A stretch of DNA of 21,935 bases from JAGDMS01 sp050015455 (GTDB lineage: Bacteria > Desulfobacterota > Binatia > HRBIN30): NCBI GenBank assembly GCA_050015455.1, contig JBEKBJ010000093.1, positions 1 to 21,935 of the forward strand. The letters are read 5' to 3'. How positions within the stretch are numbered: the stretch's first letter is position 1; every line of letters starts with the position of its first letter. Positions 1-7,264 of the stretch are shown here, piece after piece. The position numbers were made by a program, and so were the translations under genes. The notes under the pieces are model-generated. The model saw only the letters and a program-made list of their open reading frames with translations, made no database searches and was not told the DNA's origin.

Positions 1-39
1 GAGTATGAGCGGACTTTTCGGCCGACCGAGTTTCGCCAT
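1..39 (-). CDS. N-terminus of a probable IS630-family transposase, running off the window
   Basis: Only 13 codons are present (MAKLGRPKSPLIL), read leftwards from an ATG at 39-37. A strong Shine-Dalgarno (GGGAGGAGA) lies about 5 nt upstream, so the start is convincing. A GRPK-x-PL opening is common at the start of IS630-type transposases, and a TA-flanked MITE lies just behind it, but 13 residues cannot prove the family. A DNA-binding protein of another kind is possible. Confidence 0.4.
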   Translation of the reverse strand, partial: MAKLGRPKSPLIL

Positions 40-115
40 GCTGTCTCCTCCCATTGCCTTTATGGGGGAGACGGTCAACCTGTTTATTTCTTCAATTATT
101 TTCTGTTACGACGGA

Positions 116-254
116 CTAGCAGGCTGCTGAAAAACCCCGCCCAATGCTTCGACAGGCTCAGCATGAGCGGATCCCCTCCCCGATTTCATTGCACTTTTCC
201 GCTCACCCTGAGCTTGTCGAAGGGTGAGAAAACCACTTTTCAGCAGCCTGCTAG
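116..254. mobile_element. 139-bp MITE-like element with 18-bp perfect terminal inverted repeats
   Basis: The sequence at 116-133 (CTAGCAGGCTGCTGAAAA) is repeated as its exact reverse complement at 237-254. Each end carries CTAG, so a TA target duplication as used by IS630/Tc1-mariner elements is likely. The interior has no convincing gene. It holds two arms of a dispersed repeat: GCTTCGACAGGCTCAGCATG around 147-168 and its near-inverse around 210-230. Similar arms occur at 4031-4150 and about 11370-11440. The element is too small to code for a transposase and would have to be moved in trans. Confidence 0.75.
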
Positions 255-261
255 AGCAAAG

Positions 262-363
262 GGTTACGGCGCCGCGAATCGGCTGAACGATTGCCCATGC
301 GGCTTCGACGCCGTCCTCCCGCGCAAAGAGCGTGGCGTCGCCCCAGAGGCAGGTGATCGCGCC
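262..363 (-). pseudogene. Fossil of the C-terminus of glucose-6-phosphate dehydrogenase
   Basis: Read on the minus strand, this stretch encodes GAITCLWGDATLF followed by AREDGVEAAWAIVQPI. The GDxTLFxRxDxVExAWxIVxPI signature belongs to the extreme C-terminus of glucose-6-phosphate dehydrogenase (Zwf). Only about 34 codons survive. There is no start codon, and the frame begins right after the TAG stop of the DUF1634 gene, in the same frame. On the other side it runs straight into the MITE. It looks like the leftover 3' end of a zwf gene removed by rearrangement. The identification rests on one short motif. Confidence 0.5.
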
Positions 364-378
364 AAGAAGCCCGGTGCT

Positions 379-795
379 CTACTGCAGGAACAGGCTGTAC
401 GTTAGTACACTGAAGACGAAACCGGTGAACAGCGTGTACTTGCCGTTGTGCTCGACGAACGCGAAGTACAGCATCGACGCGAGTACCCGCACGTATGGCG
501 TCAACATCAGCACGGCGATACCGAGGTTGATCAGGAGGCGGGGACGCACGGCATGGGCGGCGGCCTGCCGAATGTCTGTCAGCATGAACTCAAACAGATT
601 CATGCCGGCGATCGAGTAGTCGAGGCTCACATGACCGGTGGCGAGCCAACGCCAGGCCAGGCCGGCGACCACCAACGCCATGCTGAGCAGGACACCGCCC
701 AGTAAAATGTATCCGACGAGAACCTCCATATCAAAGCGGGCCGTCTTCTCGGTCGCCGCGGGATGGCTAGCAGACGTGTCTGGACGTTGCGTCAT
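379..795 (-). CDS. DUF1634-family membrane protein
   Basis: This 138-residue protein has three hydrophobic stretches: about 28-52 (VGYILLGGVLLSMALVVAGL), about 83-100 (LLINLGIAVLMLTPYVRV) and about 118-136. The family (DUF1634) is almost always encoded next to TauE/SafE transporters, as it is here. The start ATG shares its A with the TGA stop of the upstream TauE/SafE gene (TGATG at 797-793), so the pair is translationally coupled. The role is unknown; it may be an accessory subunit of the permease. A longer open frame continues upstream inside the TauE/SafE gene but is a shadow of it. Confidence 0.8.
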   Translation of the reverse strand: MTQRPDTSASHPAATEKTARFDMEVLVGYILLGGVLLSMALVVAGLAWRWLATGHVSLDYSIAGMNLFEFMLTDIRQAAAHAVRPRLLINLGIAVLMLTPYVRVLASMLYFAFVEHNGKYTLFTGFVFSVLTYSLFLQ

Positions 796-1622
796 CACAC
801 GCCTCGAATCCCGCGCACGATCATTTCGATGCCGAGCACCGCCAAGATCACCTGGAAGAAACGGCGCACCGTTTGATTGGTCAGCCGCACCAACACGCGC
901 GTGCCGACGAATGCCCCGACAAGCACACCCAGTATCACCGGTGCCGCCAGTCCCGGATGAATCAGTCCTGCCGCCAGGTAGACGCTGGTGCCCGCCAGCG
1001 CCGTCACGCCAATGATCAGGTTGCTGGTGGTTGTGGAGACCTTGGGCGGCAGTTTCATGACCAGATCGTGGATCAACACCTTGAGCGCGCCCGCGCCGAT
1101 GCCCAGCAACCCGGCGATCATGCCCGCGCCGAACATCAGTGGCCCAGCCAGGTACGCACGCGTGCCCCGATACTCGACGGTCTCCCGAGTGGCCTGATCG
1201 TGATAGCTGCCGTGCAGCTCCAGCCACTTGGAGAACGCGTCTTGGCGTTCCTCTGGCTGCCAGGTTTGGTGCCGTTCCGCGAAGAGCGCCGCCCAGGACC
1301 CCAACAGCACGGCGCCGAAAACGAGGAACAGCGGCCGTTGTGCGGACACCAAGGTAATGGCGGCTCCCACCAATGCGCCCACGATCGTGAACATTTCCAA
1401 AAACATCCCGACCTTGAGATTGGTAATGCGGTCGCGCACGTACGCTGAGGCGGAACCACTGGATGTGGCAATGACGGAAACGATGCTGACCGCAATCGCA
1501 TGCTTGATATCCAGGCCGAGGAACGTGAGCGCTGGAATCAGGACCACACCACCGCCCATGCCGCTCATCGCTCCGACGAAACCGGCAACGATTGAGATGA
1601 GGAAGATGAGGGCAAACGGCAT
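795..1622 (-). CDS. TauE/SafE-family sulfite/organic anion permease
   Basis: This 275-residue integral membrane protein has the two-fold repeat typical of TauE/SafE permeases. The N-terminal half opens with AGFVGAMSGMGGGVVLIPAL (residues 13-32), the Gly-rich family motif. The second half opens with the related AGLLGIGAGALKVLIHDL. About eight membrane segments can be seen. The length is normal. Family members export sulfite, sulfoacetate or related anions; the substrate here cannot be read from sequence. It is first of a two-gene unit with the DUF1634 gene. A 103-bp gap separates it from the upstream nitroreductase gene on the same strand, so readthrough is possible. The ribosome-binding site is weak (ACGGAAACGAGC before ATG). 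Confidence 0.88.
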   Translation of the reverse strand: MPFALIFLISIVAGFVGAMSGMGGGVVLIPALTFLGLDIKHAIAVSIVSVIATSSGSASAYVRDRITNLKVGMFLEMFTIVGALVGAAITLVSAQRPLFLVFGAVLLGSWAALFAERHQTWQPEERQDAFSKWLELHGSYHDQATRETVEYRGTRAYLAGPLMFGAGMIAGLLGIGAGALKVLIHDLVMKLPPKVSTTTSNLIIGVTALAGTSVYLAAGLIHPGLAAPVILGVLVGAFVGTRVLVRLTNQTVRRFFQVILAVLGIEMIVRGIRGV

Positions 1623-1725
1623 GCTCGTTTCCGTCGGCTACGGGGCGGAACGCCGCTGACTTTCGATTGGCTGCGAGGCACGCCTCGGTGGTGTCCGTCG
1701 CTGCCCTTGGCGTGCAAGCGCCCGC

Positions 1726-2553
1726 CTACGAATCGCCTGCTTCCTGAAAGCCCATGATCTGCTTCTGCTCCTGGATGCCGAGGGCGCGCACGACGTGCTT
1801 CAACTCCTCATCGCGCCACGGAACAGGAGCGGCCTGCTGGATGAGCTTGGCTTGCTTCAACTCCTCCACGGTCTGAGGATCTTCCTTCATGGGCCGGCCG
1901 TACTCCATCTCGAAGAACAAGCTCTCGAACGGGGCCTTGACGGTCTGGCCGCCTGCTTCACGTGACTCGGCCGGGTAGCCTACCGACATGATGCAAACGA
2001 TGGTGGCTGTCTCCGGCAGTTTCAGGAGCTTGTTGACCTTATCGAGCATCATGGGGCCGCTCATTAGGCAAGTACCCAGCCCCTCGTCGTAGGCTACCAG
2101 GGTGGCCTGGGCGACAGCCTGGCCAAGGTCCATGAACGCAAGTGGCGCCACGGCGGCCTGTTGCCACAGGGGCGTGAAGACGGGCCGAAGAAACTGCTCG
2201 ATCAGCTGCTTGGTCTCCTCCACGTCGGAGCCCAGTCGTCTCATTTCGGTTAGATGCTTGAGGTCGTCGATCCACTTGTTGACCTCATAGGCCGCCGCGT
2301 CCGAGTACCACACGATGAAGCATGGCGCCGTCTGCATCTGCTGGTAGCCCAGCGGCGGTGTGAGCGCCTTCATCAGCGCCGGCGATGCCTGGTCCCTCCA
2401 GACGACGATGGCCCGTGTGTTGTTCACGTTCCCCACGCAGGAGGCGCGCCGAGCGGCCTCCAACATCTTCTGAATCTTCGCTCGCTCGACCGGCCGGTAC
2501 GGCCAATAGAAACGGATGGTGCGTCGCCAGCCTATGACCTCTTTCAGTTCCAC
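1726..2553 (-). CDS. Nitroreductase-family FMN oxidoreductase
   Basis: This 275-residue protein starts at a GTG with a strong Shine-Dalgarno (AAGGAGGG, about 5 nt upstream). The N-terminal RRTIRFYWPYRPVERAKIQK (residues 9-28) matches the family's R-x-S/T-I-R-x-F/Y segment, where basic residues contact the FMN phosphate. The glycine-rich GLGTCLMSGPMM and the VGYP strand near residue 200 are the second FMN-binding region. A C-terminal extension of about 60 charged residues follows the core (about 215-275), making it longer than typical 200-residue members. The substrate is unknown. It is divergent from the thiolase gene at 2870 and could share its regulatory region. Members act on nitroaromatics, enones or flavins, so the family name should not be read as a function. 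Confidence 0.85.
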   Translation of the reverse strand: MELKEVIGWRRTIRFYWPYRPVERAKIQKMLEAARRASCVGNVNNTRAIVVWRDQASPALMKALTPPLGYQQMQTAPCFIVWYSDAAAYEVNKWIDDLKHLTEMRRLGSDVEETKQLIEQFLRPVFTPLWQQAAVAPLAFMDLGQAVAQATLVAYDEGLGTCLMSGPMMLDKVNKLLKLPETATIVCIMSVGYPAESREAGGQTVKAPFESLFFEMEYGRPMKEDPQTVEELKQAKLIQQAAPVPWRDEELKHVVRALGIQEQKQIMGFQEAGDS

Positions 2554-2869
2554 GTGATCCCTCCTTGAAAGTTCGCGACCATCGGCCGCGGCCTTTCCAT
2601 TATGGCCAGACCGGGCAGAACTGAGGCTTTACGGTCACGTCACCTCCCTCCACCGCTGCAAGGCCCCGCCGGCAGGCCGTTCGGCGCGCACTCTAGCATC
2701 TTGGGGCGAGCGGCGCACTCCCCGGAAGCAAAGGCCCCGAAAGAGATGCCCACTTAGGGTGCACCGGCAGCCCCTATGGATTCGTCTCGTAATCGGCGGT
2801 AGATTCGCCCCGGTCGCACCTGGAAAGGGTGGCAGACACAGCCCTCGCCAGAGGCAGAAAGGAGAGACC
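2554..2869. other. Divergent intergenic region
   Basis: These 316 bp separate the leftward nitroreductase gene from the rightward thiolase gene and must hold both promoters. I see the Shine-Dalgarno sites at each end (2555-2565 for the nitroreductase; AAAGGAGA at 2858-2865 for the thiolase). No coding region, strong operator-like palindrome or repeat is convincing. An open frame extends upstream of the thiolase ATG to 2759, but it lacks family similarity and the ribosome-binding site favours 2870. Confidence 0.6.
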
Positions 2870-4030
2870 ATGAAAGAGTGTGTATTGGTAGACGGCGTAC
2901 GCACCCCCATTGGAAGGGCGCATGCCGAGAAAGGGGCACTGCGCACGTTGCGCCCGGAGGACCTTCTCGGGGCGCTGTACAAGGCGCTGTTCCAGCGTAA
3001 TCCGAAGGTGAAGCCCGAGGATATCGACGTCTTGATGGTGGGCTGCGCCAACCAGACGGGGGCGCAAAACATCGTGAGCAGGCTGAGTTGGCTGGCCAAC
3101 GGATATCCGGAAACCGTCGCCTGCAACGGCGTCGAGATGCAGTGCGCCTCGGCGATGGCCGCAATCGAGGACTGCGCGCGTGGGATCATGACCGGCGAGC
3201 TCGACATCGCGATTGCCGGGGGTGTCGAGATGATGCAGCGGATCCCGATGGGCGCCGGCATGGAATTCCCACCGCGGCTGGGTCAGCGCTACAACCTGGC
3301 GGAGATTCCCATGGGGCCGACTGCCGAGAAGGTGGCTGGGCTGTACAAGGTCGCCCGGAAGGACCAGGAGGAGTTCGCTCTAGCTAGCCATCAGAAGGCG
3401 GCCAAGGCTCAAGCCGAGGGGTGGTTCAAAAACGAGATGGTCCCCTTGGAGGTCACCTACGAAGATGGCAGCAAGCAGGTCGTCGACATCGACCAGTGTG
3501 TGCGCGGCGACACCACGCTGGAGAAGATGGCGACTATGGCGCCCGCCTTCAAGCCGGATGGCGTGGTCACCGCAGCCACCAGCTCTCCCCTCAACGACGG
3601 CGCCGCCGCGGTGCTGTTGATGAGCCGAGAGAAGGCCGACGCGCTCAAGCTTCCATATACGCTCAAGTACGTGGGTGGAGCGATGGCGGGCATCGACCCA
3701 ACCATCATGGGCATCGGCCCGGTGCCGGCGGTTAAGAAGGTGCTGAAGCTAACCGGCTTGACTATCGATCAGATCGACGTGGTGGAAATCAACGAGGCCT
3801 TTGCCAGCCAGTCGCTCGCCTGCCTGCGCGAACTGGGTATACCGAAGGAAAAGGCCAACCTGTGGGGTGGTGCCTTGGCCCTCGGCCACCCGCTGGGTAG
3901 CAGCGGCTGCCGCATGATTGTGACGCTCAACTCGATCATGAAGGCCAACCCGAAGTTCAAGCACGGCTTGGCCACGCTGTGCGTGGGGTTCGGTCAAGGC
4001 AACGCCTCGATCTGGAAACGCGTCGCCTAA
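2870..4030 (+). CDS. Acetyl-CoA C-acyltransferase (classical thiolase)
   Basis: This 386-residue thiolase carries the full catalytic set: the acylated cysteine C92 in MQCASAMAA, NEAFA at 308-312, H340 in GHPLG (339-343) and the acid/base cysteine C371 in LCVGFGQG. It therefore should cleave 3-oxoacyl-CoA or condense acyl-CoA units. The region around C92 (CNGVEMQCAS) differs from the usual NRxCxSGLQA, so chain-length or substrate preference may be unusual. The ATG at 2870 has AAAGGAGA at 2858-2865. It stands alone on the plus strand, converging on the SCP-x-type thiolase gene across a hairpin-rich repeat. The context of acyl-CoA enzymes suggests beta-oxidation of an aromatic-derived or branched acid. 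Confidence 0.92.
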   Translation: MKECVLVDGVRTPIGRAHAEKGALRTLRPEDLLGALYKALFQRNPKVKPEDIDVLMVGCANQTGAQNIVSRLSWLANGYPETVACNGVEMQCASAMAAIEDCARGIMTGELDIAIAGGVEMMQRIPMGAGMEFPPRLGQRYNLAEIPMGPTAEKVAGLYKVARKDQEEFALASHQKAAKAQAEGWFKNEMVPLEVTYEDGSKQVVDIDQCVRGDTTLEKMATMAPAFKPDGVVTAATSSPLNDGAAAVLLMSREKADALKLPYTLKYVGGAMAGIDPTIMGIGPVPAVKKVLKLTGLTIDQIDVVEINEAFASQSLACLRELGIPKEKANLWGGALALGHPLGSSGCRMIVTLNSIMKANPKFKHGLATLCVGFGQGNASIWKRVA

Positions 4031-4150
4031 GAGCCTGTCGAAGAGAACCCGCTCATGCTTCGACGAGCTCAGCATGAGCGGCAAAACGCTTGGGCCGCAA
4101 GGCTTTCCGCTCGCCCCGAGCCTGTCGATGGGCGAGCGGAAAGCCTTTCC
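4031..4150. repeat. Dispersed two-hairpin repeat between convergent genes
   Basis: The 129 bp between the two thiolase stops hold two perfect inverted repeats. The first pairs CCGCTCATGCT (4049-4059) with AGCATGAGCGG (4071-4081). The second pairs 4101-4116 with 4130-4145, a 16-bp stem GGCTTTCCGCTCGCCC with a 13-nt loop. The loops carry the TTCGAC-x-AGCTCA core that also occurs in the MITE at 116-254 and near 11380. So this is a copy of a genome-dispersed repeat rather than a gene-specific site. Confidence 0.75.
4101..4145. terminator. Likely bidirectional transcription terminator hairpin
   Basis: A perfect 16-bp stem with a 13-nt loop lies between convergent thiolase genes ending at 4030 and 4160. 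The repeat could have been adopted as a terminator for both. No run of T follows on the plus strand beyond CTTTCCC, so intrinsic termination is not certain. Confidence 0.45.
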
Positions 4151-4159
4151 CAACGGGCT

Positions 4160-5368
4160 TCAGACCCCGTATTTCCCCACGATCGCAACGCAGCTGATGT
4201 TCATGAACGGAAAGCCTCCCAGGTTGTGTGTCAGCCCGATCTTGGGATCCTTTAGCTGACGATCCCCGGCTCTCCCGTGCAACTGGAGGTACATTTCATA
4301 GAGCATGCGGAGGCCGGAGGCGCCGATCGGATGGCCGAAACACTTGAGCCCTCCGTCGACCTGGCAGGGAACCTCGCCGTCGATGTTGAAGACGCCGGCC
4401 ACCACGTCTTTGTAGGCTTTTCCCCGCTCGGAGATGTGCAGATCCTCCATCGTGACCAACTCCGTGATGGAGAAGCAATCGTGCACCTCCATCATGCTGA
4501 TCTCCTTGCGTGGGTTTTTGATGCCCGCTTCTTTGTAAGCCGCCTCGCTGCATTTCGACGTCGTGACGAAAGAGCTTCCATCCCAGCTGTTGTACTGGAG
4601 CTCTTCCCCGTTGCTCAAGGCTAGTTGCAGCGCCTTGACCGAGACGAAATCTTTCTTCTTCAAGCCCTTGGCGATTTCCGGGGTGGTCACGATGGCGCAT
4701 GCCGCGCCGTCGCTGACACCGCAGCAGTCGAACAGACCGAGAGGATGCGCGATGATGGGCGCCGCCATGATCCGGTCGACGGAAACCGCCGCTCGCAGGT
4801 GCGCTTTGGGGTTGCGAGCGCCATTGGCGTGGCTCTTGGCCGAGACGTGGGCCATCGCCGTCTTCAGTTCCTCGTCGGGTACCTTGTACTTCGCGGCGTA
4901 GGACTGCGCCAACATGGCGAACGACCCCGGCGCCGTCAGGTTGGGAAACCACAACCAGTTCAACGGGCCGGCGTTGGCGTTGAGGTCGGGGAGGCCGCCG
5001 TAGCCGGTGTCCTTCAGCTTCTCGACGCCCAAGGCCAGGCAAATGTCGTAGGCGCCCGACGCTACCGCATAGGCCGCGCCCCGGAACGCTTCAGTCCCCG
5101 TGGCACAAAAATTCTCGGTTCGCGTCGCCGGAATCTGAGGCAGGCGTAGCGCCAGGGTAAGCGGAAGCGCGCTCTTGCCGGAATTGATCTCTTCGATGCA
5201 TGTGCCGAGCCACGCTGCCTGGATGTCCTTGGTTTCAAGGCCGGCGTCCTGAAGGCACTCCTCGTAGGCTTCGACCATTAACTCTTCGGGACCAACGTCC
5301 CATCGCTCCCCAAAACGGGAGCAGCCCATGCCGATGATGGCGACCTTATCCTTGATTCCAGTTGCCAT
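4160..5368 (-). CDS. SCP-x-type thiolase (partner of DUF35 protein)
   Basis: This 402-residue protein belongs to the SCP-x/archaeal thiolase branch. The nucleophile is C88 in ENFCATGTEA. The HDCF motif (H296-F299) replaces the NEAF of classical thiolases and carries the second cysteine, C298. H346 sits in CFGHPIGASG. The C-terminal THNLGGFP lacks the classical CxGxG cysteine, as expected for this branch. Enzymes of this type work with DUF35 Zn-ribbon/OB-fold proteins, and the preceding gene ends in such a domain. The start ATG shares one base with the TAA stop of that gene (TAATG) and has AAAGGAGG upstream, so the two are coupled. The likely role is thiolytic cleavage or condensation within a complex; the substrate is unknown. 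Confidence 0.9.
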   Translation of the reverse strand: MATGIKDKVAIIGMGCSRFGERWDVGPEELMVEAYEECLQDAGLETKDIQAAWLGTCIEEINSGKSALPLTLALRLPQIPATRTENFCATGTEAFRGAAYAVASGAYDICLALGVEKLKDTGYGGLPDLNANAGPLNWLWFPNLTAPGSFAMLAQSYAAKYKVPDEELKTAMAHVSAKSHANGARNPKAHLRAAVSVDRIMAAPIIAHPLGLFDCCGVSDGAACAIVTTPEIAKGLKKKDFVSVKALQLALSNGEELQYNSWDGSSFVTTSKCSEAAYKEAGIKNPRKEISMMEVHDCFSITELVTMEDLHISERGKAYKDVVAGVFNIDGEVPCQVDGGLKCFGHPIGASGLRMLYEMYLQLHGRAGDRQLKDPKIGLTHNLGGFPFMNISCVAIVGKYGV

Positions 5369-6843
5369 TATGCGCTCGCCTCCTTTCCTCCCTCTTCTTT
5401 CACAGGAATGGCTTTCCAGAAGTACCCCTGATATCCGCGGTCTTTGTCAAAGTAACGTTGGCGAAACGACAGCCGCACCGGCTGGCCAACCTTGACGTCC
5501 TGCTGCTCACAATCGGTGAAGTCGAGGAGCATGCGGCCGCCTTCATCGAACTGCACGATGCCGTATACGCACGGCGGCTCCCAGGAAACGGCGAGCATGT
5601 CCGCCGTCCAGGTGAGTACGCGGCCCTTTCTGTCGGCAAACTCGTAGTCCTCGAATTGCTTTACGGACCCGCAGGACGGATTCACGCAGATTTGCGGCGG
5701 CGGCCACTGCGGCGTTCCGCACTTGGTGCACCTCGCGCCCACCAGGCCCGTGATCATCTTCCGCTTTCGCCACAAGGTGGTCATGGCGGTGCGGGCGCCT
5801 GACTCGGCACGAATGCCCATTTCCACCTTGATGAGATCGCGAAACTTGCAGTACTTCTCATAGCTCGGAAACTGCCGCCTGTCGGCCAAGCAACCCTTGA
5901 CGCCCTTACGGGGACTCAGCCGGGCGATGTTGTCCGTCACTTCGAACAGCAGCGCGTCACATCCCTGCCCGAAACCGGCCATCAGGATCTTGTCATGCGG
6001 CTTTGCCTGTTCGAGCGCCGAAATGAACATAATGAATGGATGCGCCGTTCCGGTCTCGCCGCACACCTCATGCATGTTATCGACAACCTGGCCCGGAGCC
6101 GCGCCAAGTGTCCGCGCGATCTTGAGGTGTTCGGCCTTGAAAAAACAGGGGAAGGCAAGCTTCGTCACGTCGGTCATCTTCATGCCTAGCTTATTCAAAA
6201 GGCCGCCGACCGCCTGCGGAACGATCTTGCTGTACCCCTCGTCACGCACCCAGCGCTCCTCCCACATATAGTCGTACTTGAATCCGGTCCCGCGGAAGTG
6301 GTCCGGAAAGTCGTGACTGACCGAGTAGGAACCCTTGTACTCGGCGATCACATTCTCGGAACCGAGCATCAGCGAGGCGGCTCCGTCGCCGAACCAACTC
6401 TCATAAAAGTAGGCGCCTCTCGTCTCCCGCTTGTCCGACGCCGTGACAAGGATGTTTTTCTTTTGGCCGCCGGCGAGGGCGTCAAAAGCGGCGGTCAGAG
6501 CGGTGGTCCCGGCCTTCAACGCGGACGTGAAGTCCGCGGTGAGCACGGTGTCGCCCATGTTCAACGCCGTCTTGACGATGCCGGCGTTCTGCCTGTCTGC
6601 ATACGGCAAAGTCGTCGAGCATAAATACAGCGCGTCGACGTTTGCCTTGTTCCCCCCCTTGAGGCAATCACGCGACGCCTCCACGGCCATGCTCAACGCG
6701 TCTTCATCCCAGTTGCAGACCGAGCGTTCACCCTGCGCCACCGCCATGATGGCCGGCGCGAACCACCCCATCGCCTGACAGATCTGCATGCGGTCGAGTC
6801 GAAGCTTGGGGATGTAACCTCCGTAATGCGTGATCCCAATCAT
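5368..6843 (-). CDS. HMG-CoA-synthase-like / DUF35 (Zn-ribbon OB-fold) fusion
   Basis: Residues 1-310 align by eye with archaeal HMG-CoA synthases: the GITHYGGYIPKLRL start, WDEDALSMAVEAS with the conserved Glu (E47), the FGDGAAS segment and the CGETGTAHP segment. Residues 365-485 are a DUF35 domain with a zinc ribbon (C372, C375, C386, C391) and an OB fold. DUF35 bridges thiolase and HMGCS in the archaeal mevalonate complex; here it is fused, and a thiolase gene follows. The position of the catalytic Cys (archaeal EFACKAGT) reads FTSALKAGT, with Leu109. The catalytic His (FHQPN) reads FPCFF, with Pro232. The start ATG has AGGAGGAAG about 7 nt upstream. Function as a classical HMG-CoA synthase is therefore doubtful; a scaffold or altered chemistry is more likely. 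Confidence 0.85.
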   Translation of the reverse strand: MIGITHYGGYIPKLRLDRMQICQAMGWFAPAIMAVAQGERSVCNWDEDALSMAVEASRDCLKGGNKANVDALYLCSTTLPYADRQNAGIVKTALNMGDTVLTADFTSALKAGTTALTAAFDALAGGQKKNILVTASDKRETRGAYFYESWFGDGAASLMLGSENVIAEYKGSYSVSHDFPDHFRGTGFKYDYMWEERWVRDEGYSKIVPQAVGGLLNKLGMKMTDVTKLAFPCFFKAEHLKIARTLGAAPGQVVDNMHEVCGETGTAHPFIMFISALEQAKPHDKILMAGFGQGCDALLFEVTDNIARLSPRKGVKGCLADRRQFPSYEKYCKFRDLIKVEMGIRAESGARTAMTTLWRKRKMITGLVGARCTKCGTPQWPPPQICVNPSCGSVKQFEDYEFADRKGRVLTWTADMLAVSWEPPCVYGIVQFDEGGRMLLDFTDCEQQDVKVGQPVRLSFRQRYFDKDRGYQGYFWKAIPVKEEGGKEASA

Positions 6844-6873
6844 AAATGCTTCCTCCTCTCTCTGGTTGGTCGC

Positions 6874-7206
6874 TTAAAGAAAGTTCACCTGGCAATGCGG
6901 TTCGATGGCAGCGATCAGCTTCCTGATTGCACTTTGAGCGGTCTCATCCCTGATTGGCTCCACGTGGGAGATCGGCAAACCGTTCGGCGCCTCTCCCGTC
7001 TTCCAGGCCAGCAGGTATCCCACAACGTTGGCGAAGCGGCAACCGGTGCCGGCCCCGCAACAGGAGGTGTCTGCCACACCGTATCCAAACGCCACGAGCG
7101 CCTCGCGCCCGTTGTGCAGCACGAGCGCTTCCTTGTCGATCGCATAGTAGCCGCCGATACTCCTCACCTCGGCGCCCAGTTCGAAATGCACGTATTGTTT
7201 GGCCAT
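6874..7206 (-). CDS. Small conserved Cys-Cys-Gly protein of redox cluster
   Basis: This 110-residue protein contains SCCGAGTGCRFANVVGY (C49, C50, C56), suggesting a metal or iron-sulfur site, and ends QVNFL. I believe similar small proteins occur beside Hdr-type redox proteins in Desulfobacterota, but cannot name a family. It lies between the HdrD-like gene and the HMGCS-like gene on the same strand, 30 bp from the latter, so it is part of that operon. The start is uncertain: ATG at 7206 opens at the conserved-looking YVHFE region; an in-frame ATG at 7245 (extra MKAESPTRRVDEL) is only 19 bp from the upstream stop. Neither has a clear ribosome-binding site. There is no signal peptide or membrane segment. 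Function unknown. Confidence 0.75.
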   Translation of the reverse strand: MAKQYVHFELGAEVRSIGGYYAIDKEALVLHNGREALVAFGYGVADTSCCGAGTGCRFANVVGYLLAWKTGEAPNGLPISHVEPIRDETAQSAIRKLIAAIEPHCQVNFL

Positions 7207-7264
7207 CAGCTCATCAACGCGCCTTGTTGGGCTTTCGGCCTTCATCGAACTTGGACTCAGGAGC

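Noticed and set aside
379..1227. 282-codon frame covering the DUF1634 gene
   Set aside because: Its upstream half is a shadow of the TauE/SafE gene; the DUF1634 similarity starts at the ATG at 795.
1655..1720. Short palindrome CGAGGC-AC-GCCTCG between the nitroreductase and TauE genes
   Set aside because: A 2-nt loop and no T-run make it unlikely to be a terminator, and no other role is supported.
2759..2869. N-terminal extension of the thiolase by 37 codons
   Set aside because: The extension has no thiolase similarity, and AAAGGAGA right before the ATG at 2870 marks the true start.
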